A DNA stretch of 64,000 nucleotides from Fodinibius sp964490705. GTDB taxonomy: Bacteria > Bacteroidota > Rhodothermia > Balneolales > Balneolaceae. Position 1 is the first letter of the stretch; every line of letters starts with the position of its first letter. Shown in pieces: positions 8,715 to 17,453 of this stretch. The stretch lies in the NCBI GenBank assembly GCA_964490705.1, contig CAZBCG010000010.1:1-64000 (forward strand). The letters run 5' to 3'. Under the pieces are notes generated by a model. The model was given only the letters and a program-made list of their open reading frames with translations. It made no database searches and was not told the origin of the DNA. The position numbers and the translations under genes are program-made.

Positions 8715-9701
8715 ATGCTTTTTCACTCAAAAACCAAATCCGATTCAGCGGGCAGCTCAAATTCATATTCCTTTTCGGGGTGGAAACGTACTGTGATGTC
8801 TGTATGTGTAGTAACTTTTCTATTTACTTTTATCACGAGCTGTGATAGTAGCACCAGCACTGATGGATCGACGGGAAGTATTGTAGGTTTTGTCAAAACA
8901 TTCGACCAATGGGTACGATCGATAGACGAGCAGGCAGATGTAACAGTAAGCCTGGAGGGTACTTCAATATCAGATCTTACCAATGTGGACGGTCGATTTT
9001 TATTGGAAGAGGTACAAGCAGGCATATATGATATCAGTTTTGAGAAATCCGGTTTTGGAACGATGCGTATTCCGGCTTTCAGCTTTGTCGGGAATGGACA
9101 GGCGTTTGTAAAGCCGGGCGATTATGTGCAGTTATCAAAAGTCCCTGACTTTACCACTACTATTGATACGATATATACCGATGCTGCCTATAATGGAGAG
9201 ACAACAATTGATGTGGAAGGTTCTATTAGTGCTACCGTTCCACAGGATGGCCTGGGAAAAATAGTAACATTTTATAGTACTTCTGAAGACGTTTCTGCCG
9301 ATCCTTCTTCGTATGATCTTTTCAGCTACCGTTTAATAGGAGGCGGAAATTCTGAGTACAGCAATCAAGCGTATTTAGATCAGCTTGCTGCACCCGGTGA
9401 AACAATATATGCCAGATCATATTCGTCTTCCGGAGTAAATATGGATTATGCTGATCCTGAGACCAATAATATGGTTTTTGTTCCTTTGGGCGATTCTACG
9501 GAAACAAAGCAGTTTGTGGTTCCTGAGTCTGATGAAGAGTCAAATAACCGTGCCCAGAAATCAGAAAATGATATCCAGGGATGGATCCATTTTGGTGATA
9601 AAACCATTGCGATTCCAAAAGATATAACAAACGAAAAGCTTCAATCCATCCAGCAGGGAATATTTAGCAAATTCCGGCAGACTACGAGTTCCAAGCGGTA
9701 A
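8715..9701 (+). CDS. Lipoprotein with carboxypeptidase-regulatory-like domain
   Basis: A long N-region with a hydrophobic helix leads to the lipobox TFITSCDS. Residues about 55-115 form a carboxypeptidase-regulatory-like (transthyretin-fold) domain: GSIVGFVKTF, VTVSLEGTSISDLTNVDGRFLLEEVQAGIYDISF. The remaining 200 residues are a beta-rich region of unknown type ending in an amphipathic tail. These domains are common at the start of surface or TonB-linked proteins in this group and are usually structural. The gene stands alone 73 bp after the methyltransferase, with no visible terminator. Confidence 0.82.
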   Translation: MLFHSKTKSDSAGSSNSYSFSGWKRTVMSVCVVTFLFTFITSCDSSTSTDGSTGSIVGFVKTFDQWVRSIDEQADVTVSLEGTSISDLTNVDGRFLLEEVQAGIYDISFEKSGFGTMRIPAFSFVGNGQAFVKPGDYVQLSKVPDFTTTIDTIYTDAAYNGETTIDVEGSISATVPQDGLGKIVTFYSTSEDVSADPSSYDLFSYRLIGGGNSEYSNQAYLDQLAAPGETIYARSYSSSGVNMDYADPETNNMVFVPLGDSTETKQFVVPESDEESNNRAQKSENDIQGWIHFGDKTIAIPKDITNEKLQSIQQGIFSKFRQTTSSKR

Positions 9702-9805
9702 AGAAGCCAGAAAAAATCACGCACAACTCGAAATTTCACTGTTTCAAAACTATCAGGTAGCTCATACCATAGCTCGAGATATGTTTTACCATCACCCGAT
9801 ATACA

Positions 9806-10933
9806 TTATATCCGTTGGCTGACCTGTTTGGTCATGTCCTGATACCAGTCGCCAAAGGTATCATTGAGGATGTGCTTTTTGATTTCTTCCATCAGCCAGA
9901 GGTAAAACGTGAGATTGTGCAGGCTGGCAAGTTGGAGTCCGAGTAGCTCATTATTGCGGAACAGGTGATGTATATACGACATTTTGTATTTTTGGCAGAG
10001 GTCCGTTGGGAAATCAGGATCCAGCGGCTTTTGGTGATTTTTCCACTGGGCATTGGTGATGTTGATGATGCCGTTCCGTGTAAAAATTTGTCCATTGCGG
10101 GCATTGCGGGTGGGAATCACACAATCGAACATATCTACGCCGCGCGCTACACTTTGCAACAGGTTGGCCGGCTTGCCGACGCCCATTAAATAACGCGGTT
10201 TTTGTTCCGGCAGGTAGTCGGTATTGAGGTCAGTCATCTCGTACATTAGCTCGGTGGGTTCGCCCACGCTGAGTCCGCCGATGGCAATACCTTCGAAGTC
10301 GAGGTCGGTTACATATTTTGCTGATTCTTTGCGCAGATCCTCGAACGTGCCGCCCTGTACGATACCGAATTGGGCCTGCGTGTGATCATATTTGGGATCG
10401 GTATTGAGATATTGTTTGCGCCCTCGTTTTTCCCAGCGATGGGTTAGCTCCATCGACTCTTTGGCATATTCGTAGCTGCAGGGATAGGGCGGGCATTCAT
10501 CCAGTACCATCATAATATCCGAGCCCAGAATGCGCTGTGTATCGACCACATTTTCGGGCGTAAACATATGCTTGGAGCCGTCGAGGTGGCTTTGAAATTC
10601 GGCGCCCTCTTCAGTAAGCTCCCGATTATCAGAAAGCGAAAATACCTGGTAGCCGCCCGAGTCGGTCAGGATAGGGCGATCCCAATTCATAAACGAATGC
10701 AATCCTCCGGCATTTTCAATAATATTATTACCGGGACGCAGATAAAGATGATAGGTGTTACCAAGTATGATCTGAGCTTTTACTTTATCAATTAGCTCAT
10801 CTTGTGTTACTGCTTTTACTGTTGCCAGCGTACCTACCGGCATAAAAATAGGAGTTTCAATATCGCCGTGATCGGTGGTAAGGGTGCCAAGTCGCGCTTT
10901 CGTGGAAGAAGCCGTCTTTTTTAAATCAAACAA
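9806..10933 (-). CDS. tgt: tRNA-guanine transglycosylase (queuine tRNA-ribosyltransferase)
   Basis: This enzyme exchanges guanine-34 of tRNAs with GUN anticodons for the queuosine precursor. The 375-residue length is normal. Visible are DSGGYQVFSL (Asp91), DECPPYP, GGLSVGEP, and MFDCVIPTRNARNG (Asp270, the nucleophile in characterised enzymes). The C-terminal zinc site is incomplete: where the family has CxCxxC, this protein has FPTDLC, so only Cys313 and the later His339 remain. The start is TTG, fixed by the family's usual N-terminus (FDLKKTASSTKARLG). It is divergent from the glycosyltransferase gene. Confidence 0.96.
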   Translation of the reverse strand: MFDLKKTASSTKARLGTLTTDHGDIETPIFMPVGTLATVKAVTQDELIDKVKAQIILGNTYHLYLRPGNNIIENAGGLHSFMNWDRPILTDSGGYQVFSLSDNRELTEEGAEFQSHLDGSKHMFTPENVVDTQRILGSDIMMVLDECPPYPCSYEYAKESMELTHRWEKRGRKQYLNTDPKYDHTQAQFGIVQGGTFEDLRKESAKYVTDLDFEGIAIGGLSVGEPTELMYEMTDLNTDYLPEQKPRYLMGVGKPANLLQSVARGVDMFDCVIPTRNARNGQIFTRNGIINITNAQWKNHQKPLDPDFPTDLCQKYKMSYIHHLFRNNELLGLQLASLHNLTFYLWLMEEIKKHILNDTFGDWYQDMTKQVSQRI

Positions 10934-11091
10934 GAATTATGGGATTATGAGTTTTGAAGATTGTTGCTAATATTGCGCTGGAAATTAATAAATTATTTGA
11001 TGTAACATGAAGCGACTATTTTGTATCCTTAGCAATTATTCAGTGGCCTAATTTAGTTATAACTCTTGAAAAGTATTCTTCTCGTATCGTT

Positions 11092-11823
11092 ATGTCGGAC
11101 AAGACATTAGTTATCGTTCCAACCTATAATGAATCCCATAATATTCGGCGTCTTATCGAGACCGTAATGGGACTGGATTCCACTATCCACCTGCTCATTG
11201 TGGATGACGGTTCGCCGGATGGTACGGCTCAGATTGTTAAGGATTTAAAAGAAGAGCACTACGACGATCGTCTATTTCTGATTGAGCGTTCGGGCAAGCT
11301 CGGTTTGGGAACGGCCTATGTACGGGGATTTAAATATGCGCTGGAGCACGATTACGAATTTATCTGTGAGATGGATGCCGATTTTTCTCATGATCCCGAA
11401 GATCTGCCCACCCTTATTGATACGGTAAAAAGGGGAGAGGCTGATGTAGCCGTGGGCTCGCGCTATGCGAATGGAATAAGTATTATCAACTGGCCGCTGA
11501 CGAGGCTCATTCTATCCTACAGCGCAAACCTGTACGCACGATTTATTACCGGGTTGCCCATTTTTGATACGACCGCGGGATTTAAGTGCATTCGCCGCGA
11601 AGTGCTGGAACAAATTTCGGTTGATAACATTCGATCTAATGGATACGCTTTCCAGATTGAGCTGCATTTTCGAGTCTGGAAAGCCGGATTTACCCTCAAA
11701 GAAGTGGCCATTATCTTTCGCGAGCGCGAAGAAGGGGTATCCAAAATGTCGAAAGACATTGTCTGGGAAGCGGTTTGGCGGGTGTGGACGCTCAAAATTC
11801 AAAGCATTTTTGGTCGGCTATAA
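11092..11823 (+). CDS. Polyprenol-monophosphate glycosyltransferase (dolichol-phosphate mannose synthase-like)
   Basis: This GT2 enzyme of 243 residues transfers a sugar (usually mannose from GDP-mannose) to polyprenyl phosphate at the inner face of the membrane. It shows IVPTYNESHNI, VDDGSPDGT (37-45), the metal-binding MDADFSHDP (94-102), and VGSRY. The C-terminus lacks extra membrane helices, as in Ppm1/DPM1-type single-domain enzymes. It begins a forward block of envelope and lipid genes; accA follows after 82 bp. Confidence 0.93.
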   Translation: MSDKTLVIVPTYNESHNIRRLIETVMGLDSTIHLLIVDDGSPDGTAQIVKDLKEEHYDDRLFLIERSGKLGLGTAYVRGFKYALEHDYEFICEMDADFSHDPEDLPTLIDTVKRGEADVAVGSRYANGISIINWPLTRLILSYSANLYARFITGLPIFDTTAGFKCIRREVLEQISVDNIRSNGYAFQIELHFRVWKAGFTLKEVAIIFREREEGVSKMSKDIVWEAVWRVWTLKIQSIFGRL

Positions 11824-11905
11824 CTAACGAGATAACTTCTTACAATCTCACCTTAAGTTCTTATATTTGAAGTCAATTTAGCAGAATTTGTAGGAAAACA
11901 ATTGT

Positions 11906-12877
11906 ATGCAGTATCTAGATTTTGAACAACCTATTGCTGATCTCGAAAAGAAAATCAAAGAGCTCAGCGAACTTTCGATTACGGATGATGATGTGCTAAC
12001 GCCTGAAATTGAACGGCTCGAAAAGCGCGTTGATGAACTGCGGGAGTCTATTTTTACCAATCTTACCCGCTGGCAGCGCGTGCAGCTGGCGCGGCATCCC
12101 GATCGTCCCTATACGCTGGACTACATCTATAAAATCACCGAAAACTTTGTTGAGATTCACGGCGATCGCTATCAGAGTGATGACAAAGCCATTGTCGGCG
12201 GATTTGCTACCATCGACGGGCAGTCGGTTGTGATTATGGGCCATCAAAAAGGCCGCGATACCAAGAGCCGGCAGTTTCGCCGTTTTGGGATGGCTAATCC
12301 CGAAGGATATCGCAAAGCCTATCGCCTGATGAAGCTGGGTGAGAAGTTCGATATCCCGGTGATTACACTGCTCGATACGCCGGGTGCTTATCCCGGTCTG
12401 GAGGCCGAGGAACGAGGTCAGGCCGAAGCCATTGCCAAAAACCTGAAAATGATGGCTATGCTCAAAGTGCCCATTATTTCGGTTGTTATCGGCGAAGGAG
12501 CCAGTGGCGGAGCCATCGGCATTGGCATGGGCAATGAAGTGTATATGATGGAGAATACGTGGTATTCTGTAATTGCCCCTGAATCTTGTTCAACAATTTT
12601 GTGGAAAAACCGGGATTACAAAGAGCAGGCTGCAGCAGTCTTGAAACTTACAGCACCCGATCTCAAGGAGATGGAGATTATTGACGGGATTATCGAAGAA
12701 CCGCTGGGCGGTGCTCATCGCGATCCCGACCAGTCGGCAAAAGCGGTTAAGAAACAACTGCTGACATCATTGAAGCGATTGAAAAAGCAATCGCCGGAAG
12801 AGTTGGTCGAAAATCGCATCGAGAAATATTCAAAGATGGGTGAGTGGAAAAAGGTCTCGAAAGCCAAGAAAAAGTAA
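11906..12877 (+). CDS. accA: Acetyl-CoA carboxylase carboxyltransferase subunit alpha
   Basis: AccA pairs with AccD to move the carboxyl group from biotin to acetyl-CoA, giving malonyl-CoA for fatty acid synthesis. The 323-residue protein has the usual order: N-terminal helices (LDFEQPIADLEKKI), RHPDRPYTLDYI, GDR, then the crotonase-like core with DTPGAYPGLEAEERGQAEAIA, GEGASGGAIGIG and APESCSTILW. accD and the biotin subunits are not in this window. The 3' end overlaps the frame of the thioesterase that follows. Confidence 0.97.
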   Translation: MQYLDFEQPIADLEKKIKELSELSITDDDVLTPEIERLEKRVDELRESIFTNLTRWQRVQLARHPDRPYTLDYIYKITENFVEIHGDRYQSDDKAIVGGFATIDGQSVVIMGHQKGRDTKSRQFRRFGMANPEGYRKAYRLMKLGEKFDIPVITLLDTPGAYPGLEAEERGQAEAIAKNLKMMAMLKVPIISVVIGEGASGGAIGIGMGNEVYMMENTWYSVIAPESCSTILWKNRDYKEQAAAVLKLTAPDLKEMEIIDGIIEEPLGGAHRDPDQSAKAVKKQLLTSLKRLKKQSPEELVENRIEKYSKMGEWKKVSKAKKK

Positions 12878-12882
12878 CTGTT

Positions 12883-13317
12883 TTGTTTCCCCAGAAAGAG
12901 CCCATTTACCGTTATAAGCACACGCTCCGAAGTCGCTATGGGGAAACCGATCAGATGGGATATGTGTATTACGGGCGCTACCTGGAGTACTTTGAAGAAT
13001 CCAGAACCGAGATGATTCGGTCGCTTGGATTTCCCTATACCAAGCTTGAAGAGAATGGCGTTATGCTGCCGGTTATCCATACCGAGGTGGATTACAAGGC
13101 ACCGGTTTTTTACGATGAGCTGATGCGCATCGAAGTGTTGCTGTTTGATATCCCCACAGTGAAACTGGAGACCTACTATAAGGTATTTACTGATCGGATG
13201 GAGAAGCCACACATTATGGGCAAGGTGTCGCTCTGTTTTATGAAAGAAGAAAACCGAAAGCCTTGTCGAGCGCCGTCCGATTTTATCGACAATTTAACAT
13301 CGGCAATCAAATCGTAA
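12883..13317 (+). CDS. Acyl-CoA thioesterase, 4HBT/YbgC type
   Basis: This is a hot-dog-fold thioesterase: SRYGETDQMGYVYYGRYLEYFEESR carries the Asp-x-x-Gly motif of the 4-hydroxybenzoyl-CoA thioesterase/YbgC family, followed by EVDYKAPVFYDE. I take TTG 12883, six bases after the accA stop, giving 144 residues; a GTG at 12844 inside accA would add 13 residues not typical of the family. Its partnership with accA suggests acyl-CoA or phospholipid precursor editing. Substrate unknown. Confidence 0.85.
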   Translation: MFPQKEPIYRYKHTLRSRYGETDQMGYVYYGRYLEYFEESRTEMIRSLGFPYTKLEENGVMLPVIHTEVDYKAPVFYDELMRIEVLLFDIPTVKLETYYKVFTDRMEKPHIMGKVSLCFMKEENRKPCRAPSDFIDNLTSAIKS

Positions 13318-13321
13318 AGTA

Positions 13322-13822
13322 ATGCAGACCAAACAGCTGGGGCTTTATTTGTTCGTGCTGGTGCTGGGCAGTATAACTGTTCTTGTGGCACTGGGCGGCG
13401 GACTTTTCAGCCAATCAGCGCCGTGGTATATGCAATGGCAGCACCAGGCATTTTTGCAGCTTTGCCATCAAATGCCCGAACGATCGTTCTGGATGGGCGG
13501 TCAGCCAATGGCGGTTTGCAGCCGATGTTTTGGGATCTACACTGCTTTTGTTGCCGGATGGCTGCTGTTGCCGGCATGGTCGAGCTGGTCAGTAACGGCA
13601 AAAATATCCACAAAAAAGATGGCATTGTTTGCGCTTTTGATAAATATTTTTGATATCGTTGGAAGTATGTTTGGTTTTTGGGAAAATACCTTGGTCTCGC
13701 GATTTATAATTGGCGGTCTGATGGGATGTTCAGCGGCGCTAATTTTTTCGGGAGACTTTTTCAACATAACAATCAAATCAATGGGGAATCATCATGGAAG
13801 AATCACAACAGCAGACAGCTAA
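13322..13822 (+). CDS. DUF2085 family membrane protein
   Basis: This is a 166-residue protein with about four membrane segments. The signature lies at about residues 48-75: CHQMPERSFW (Cys48, His49), then MAVCSRCFGIYTAF (Cys66, Cys69), a conserved Cys/His set of DUF2085 that may bind a metal or heme-like cofactor; function is not established. It begins 4 bp after the thioesterase stop and its 3' end overlaps the next gene by 29 bp, so translation is probably coupled. Confidence 0.88.
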   Translation: MQTKQLGLYLFVLVLGSITVLVALGGGLFSQSAPWYMQWQHQAFLQLCHQMPERSFWMGGQPMAVCSRCFGIYTAFVAGWLLLPAWSSWSVTAKISTKKMALFALLINIFDIVGSMFGFWENTLVSRFIIGGLMGCSAALIFSGDFFNITIKSMGNHHGRITTADS

Positions 13823-14360
13823 CAGTCAGCCCTCGTATTGGGCATCAGTCGGAGTCGCAGGACTCCTGTTTGGAATCATCGTTTTTGCATTGTCAATTAT
13901 TGCTGCCTACGCAACCATCAATTCAGAGGCGACCGGATCAATGTTTTCACCCGTGCAGCTTATCGGTACGTTGGGATGCTTGGTTGGAGCGTTCGGTGGG
14001 ATGTTGGCCATTTGGCACTATACCCGAGAATATGATGTAGCCGTTACATTGGGCAAAGGCGCGTTAATTGGCCTGTTGGTGGGAGTAGCCATTACAGTTG
14101 TCAACATTTTGCTCAATCAGATTTGGACTTTTGTTGATCCCGATATGATGGATAAAATGATTGAGAGCACCTTGGCAAATATCGAGGCAATGGATATGCC
14201 CGAACAGCAGAAACAGCAAACGATTGATATGACGGTCGATTCAATGCGCGGGCAAAAGAATATCGGCACGCAGCTGCTTTGGGGACTTCCCATGTATGGC
14301 ATCCTAAATATCATCACCGGTATGATTGGCGCCAAAATTTTCGGCAAGGACGAAGAATAG
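13794..14360 (+). CDS. DUF4199 family membrane protein
   Basis: This is a 188-residue inner-membrane protein with four predicted helices. The pattern (YWASVGVAGLLFGIIVFAL, LIGTLGCLVGAFGGMLAIWHYTREYDV, KGALIGLLVGVAITVVNILLNQIW, and a final helix LLWGLPMYGILNIITGMIGAKIF) is that of DUF4199, found mainly in Bacteroidota relatives. Function is unknown. It overlaps the DUF2085 gene by 29 bp and lies in the lipid/envelope block. Confidence 0.85.
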   Translation: MEESQQQTANSQPSYWASVGVAGLLFGIIVFALSIIAAYATINSEATGSMFSPVQLIGTLGCLVGAFGGMLAIWHYTREYDVAVTLGKGALIGLLVGVAITVVNILLNQIWTFVDPDMMDKMIESTLANIEAMDMPEQQKQQTIDMTVDSMRGQKNIGTQLLWGLPMYGILNIITGMIGAKIFGKDEE

Positions 14361-14413
14361 GTTCCATCACCGTATATTGCATTCACTGAAAGGTTGAGGT
14401 TGTTTCTAACTAC

Positions 14414-15319
14414 ATGACAGAAGACGGCTATACTTCTTGGGCTCATCGCCATGGTTTTGCAGACTGGGCGTTGGCCCTGCTTTGGATAATTGGAGCCTTC
14501 ATTTTATTTCAGCTTACGGCGGGTATTGTTGCCGCGGTGCTCGTATTATCGCAGCAGGGGGTTCCATCTGATCCCGCCCAGGTGCAATCGCTGATGACGG
14601 ATCATCTCGATCTCGTGTTTATTGGCAATTCTGCCGGACAGATTTTATTTCTGGGATTGGCCACGTGGTTCTTCACGCGGTTGCATACCTCAAAACAAGA
14701 ACGCGCATCATTTTTGCGTTTTCAGTTCGATGCGGATACACCCAAAAATACGGGATTGACAATTCTGCTGATCTTTGCGGTGCAGCCGGCCGTCTGGTTT
14801 CTGTCGTGGCTCAATGCAATGATTCCCGTGCCTGAGTTTTTCAGCAATATGCAAACCACGCAGATGCAGATGATCGAGGATTTCCTTAAGGGCGATCATC
14901 TAATCTGGCTGACACTCTTTCACGTGGCTTTGGTTCCTGCTATTTGCGAAGAAACACTCTATCGCGGGTATGTAATGCGATCCTTCGAAAAAAGCTGGGG
15001 CATCTGGCCGTCCATTATCGTATCGGGATTGTTGTTTGGTATGTATCATGTGCAGCTGAGTAACCTGTTGCCGCTGGCCACCTTAGGGATGATTTTTGCG
15101 TTCGTCACGTGGACGTCGCAAAGCATTTATCCCGCTATTGTTGCTCACTTAATTAACAATGGGGGAAGTGTGTTGGTGGGTACCTACTATCCGGAATCGG
15201 CGTTTGCACAGATTACGCCCGAGAGTGTACCCCCGATGGAAGCCGTAATTCCCAGTCTGTTAATTAGCGGTTATATTGTATATTTCATGTACAAGCAGTA
15301 CACCAAAACGGTAACCTAA
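14414..15319 (+). CDS. CPBP (Abi/CAAX-like) intramembrane metalloprotease
   Basis: This is a 301-residue multi-pass membrane protein of the CPBP family. Motif 1 is CEETLYRGYVMR (Glu179, Glu180, Arg184), motif 2 is FGMYHVQLSN (His212) and motif 3 is the HLINNG segment, so the catalytic set is intact. Relatives include prenyl-CAAX proteases and bacteriocin-immunity proteins; the substrate here is unknown. It sits between DUF4199 and DUF2007 genes with short gaps. Confidence 0.9.
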   Translation: MTEDGYTSWAHRHGFADWALALLWIIGAFILFQLTAGIVAAVLVLSQQGVPSDPAQVQSLMTDHLDLVFIGNSAGQILFLGLATWFFTRLHTSKQERASFLRFQFDADTPKNTGLTILLIFAVQPAVWFLSWLNAMIPVPEFFSNMQTTQMQMIEDFLKGDHLIWLTLFHVALVPAICEETLYRGYVMRSFEKSWGIWPSIIVSGLLFGMYHVQLSNLLPLATLGMIFAFVTWTSQSIYPAIVAHLINNGGSVLVGTYYPESAFAQITPESVPPMEAVIPSLLISGYIVYFMYKQYTKTVT

Positions 15320-15331
15320 ACCGGAGTTGCC

Positions 15332-15607
15332 ATGTTTAATAATCCCGAGCCCAACAAAATTGAGAACTGGACCTGTGTAATGGAAGCGGGCACAGAATAC
15401 GAAGTTGAAATCGCGAAAAATTACCTGGCTGATCTTGATATTCCCGCTAATATTCTCTCCAAACGAGATTCATCGTTTAGTGTAAATTACGGCGAAATGG
15501 GAATGGTTTACCTTTATGTGCCGGATGAATATGAGGAGCAAGCCCGGGACGCACTCGAGGAATTTGAAGTGCCCGATGACAGTGATGAAAAAGATGAAGA
15601 AGAATAA
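15332..15607 (+). CDS. DUF2007 (putative signal-transducing) protein
   Basis: This is a 91-residue soluble protein. The N-terminal part (WTCVMEAGTEYEVEIAKNYL, ADLDIPANILSKRDSS, VYLYVPDEYEEQARDAL) matches the DUF2007 fold, a PII-like small domain of unknown ligand. The C-terminus is a run of acidic residues. It starts 12 bp after the CPBP protease and ends 6 bp before cdsA, so it is an operon member. Confidence 0.85.
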   Translation: MFNNPEPNKIENWTCVMEAGTEYEVEIAKNYLADLDIPANILSKRDSSFSVNYGEMGMVYLYVPDEYEEQARDALEEFEVPDDSDEKDEEE

Positions 15608-15613
15608 TTACCT

Positions 15614-16435
15614 GTGAGTGAATTAACCAAGCGCATTCTCTTTGCAGTTCCCGCTGCCGCACTTTTTTTGTATATCACGTGGCTGGGCGGGGTTTGGTTT
15701 GCGGGATTAATTATTCTAATCTCATTATTTATCCAGCGCGAGCTTTCCACGTTGAGCGAGAGCGCGGGATTTAAAACCGAACAATTCTTCCCCTATACCA
15801 TCGGGCTGTGGATATTATTGACACCCTATCTTGAGCATGCACTTCCGATCGGCATCGCGATATTTTTGCTCTTTGTGGCCATGCAGATATTCAAGACCGG
15901 TGACGTGGCACTCAAAGAACTCATTTCAACCTTTTTTACCGGCATCTACACTCCGCTGGGATTGTTGACCTTATTGTTGATTCGTGATATGAGCAATTCG
16001 CAAACGGGATTTCTGTTTACCATTAGCCTGCTGTTGATGGTGTGGGGTAATGATGTATTTGCCTACTTTGGGGGTAAAGCATTTGGCAAAAACCCGCTCG
16101 CGCCCACCGTAAGTCCCAATAAAACCTGGGAGGGCTTTTTCTCTGGAATTCTGGGTGCATTGGTAGGGCTATTTCTGGTGATCTATTTTGCTCCAAATCA
16201 ATATCCCATTGCTCCGTTAGCTATAGCTCCGGCAGCATTTGTTGTAAGTATTTTTGGTCCCATTGGGGATTTAACCGCAAGCCGGATCAAGCGTGCCGCC
16301 AAAGTGAAAGATGCTTCTGATATCCTGCCCGGCCACGGTGGACTGTTTGATCGTTTTGACGCTCTTATTTTAGCTGCTCCTGCCTTTTACTGCTACCTGT
16401 ATGTCTTGAAACTACTGGGTTATGTCTCGTTTTAA
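15614..16435 (+). CDS. cdsA: Phosphatidate cytidylyltransferase
   Basis: CdsA makes CDP-diacylglycerol from phosphatidate and CTP in the inner membrane, the branch point of phospholipid synthesis. The 273-residue protein has about eight membrane helices, SPNKTWEGFFSG, and the family signature in SRIKRAAKVKDASDILPGHGG followed by LFDRFDAL. The GTG start at 15614 is the first in frame and gives the normal length. It overlaps the epimerase gene by 14 bp. Confidence 0.95.
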   Translation: MSELTKRILFAVPAAALFLYITWLGGVWFAGLIILISLFIQRELSTLSESAGFKTEQFFPYTIGLWILLTPYLEHALPIGIAIFLLFVAMQIFKTGDVALKELISTFFTGIYTPLGLLTLLLIRDMSNSQTGFLFTISLLLMVWGNDVFAYFGGKAFGKNPLAPTVSPNKTWEGFFSGILGALVGLFLVIYFAPNQYPIAPLAIAPAAFVVSIFGPIGDLTASRIKRAAKVKDASDILPGHGGLFDRFDALILAAPAFYCYLYVLKLLGYVSF

Positions 16436-17453
16436 GATCGACCGATACGTCAGCGAATTGCAGCTGAGTAATCCTTTTACTATTGCGCGCGGCACCAAAA
16501 AGACGGTTCGAAATGTGGTAGTTAAACTAACTGCCGATGGTATTACCGGTTTTGGTGAAGCCAGTCCCAACAAGAGATATGATGAAGATGCTTCCAAAGT
16601 TTGTCGTTTTTTAGATGGCATTCCCAGAGATTTTTTTGCCAACATTGGATCTGCTGAGCAACTTGCTGAAAGACTAAATAAATACTCAGAGCCATCAGTT
16701 CAATCAGCTAAATCAGCGCTTGAGATGGCCTGGCTCGACTGGTGGGGCAAATCACAGCAACAACCGCTTTGGGAATTATGGGATGCACCCTCTAACAAAA
16801 CGCCGTCCACTTCTTTTACCATAGGTCTTGACGACATCGCGGTGATGCAGCAGAAAGTTGGAAATGCCGAGGCCTATCCGATTCTTAAAGTAAAGCTCGG
16901 CACCGAACGAGATCGGAAGATCATCAACGCCATTCGGGAAATTACCGACAAGCCCATCCGGGTGGATGCCAACGAAGGATGGACTACTCTTGATGAGGCA
17001 AAGCAGCAAATCTCATTTTTGGCGGATCAGAATATCGAGTTGGTCGAGCAGCCGATGCCGTCTTCGATGCATCAGAAAATTGCTGAACTGAAAACTTGGT
17101 CGCCTTTGTCGTTGATAGCGGATGAGAGCTTCAAGGGAAATGAAGATTTAGGTCATATTGCCAAAGCCTTTGACGGCATCAATATCAAACTGTCGAAAAT
17201 GGGCAGCTTGGTGAAGGCGCGAAATCTGATTACTCAGGCTCGAAAACATGATCTGAGCGTGATGGTGGGATGTATGATCGAAAGTTCACTAGCGATATCA
17301 GCGGGAGCGTTAATCGGTACGTGGGCTGATTATGTGGATCTGGATGGACATTTGTTAATTAAAGATGATCCGTTTGAGGGATTGCAACTGTCAAAAGAGA
17401 AGAACATCGTGTTAAGTGATGATTTCGGTCTTACAGTATCACCCAAAAAGTAA
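16422..17453 (+). CDS. Dipeptide epimerase (L-Ala-D/L-Glu epimerase type, enolase superfamily)
   Basis: This is a 343-residue enolase-superfamily enzyme that probably epimerises L-Ala-D-Glu from murein peptides for recycling. The two-base catalytic pattern is complete: ILKVKLG (Lys158), metal ligands in VDANEGW (Asp182), VEQPM (Glu209) and ADES (Asp234), and the second base in INIKLSKMG (Lys256). GCMIESS is the usual loop after the barrel. It overlaps cdsA by 14 bp. Specificity for other dipeptides cannot be excluded. Confidence 0.92.
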   Translation: MSRFKIDRYVSELQLSNPFTIARGTKKTVRNVVVKLTADGITGFGEASPNKRYDEDASKVCRFLDGIPRDFFANIGSAEQLAERLNKYSEPSVQSAKSALEMAWLDWWGKSQQQPLWELWDAPSNKTPSTSFTIGLDDIAVMQQKVGNAEAYPILKVKLGTERDRKIINAIREITDKPIRVDANEGWTTLDEAKQQISFLADQNIELVEQPMPSSMHQKIAELKTWSPLSLIADESFKGNEDLGHIAKAFDGINIKLSKMGSLVKARNLITQARKHDLSVMVGCMIESSLAISAGALIGTWADYVDLDGHLLIKDDPFEGLQLSKEKNIVLSDDFGLTVSPKK

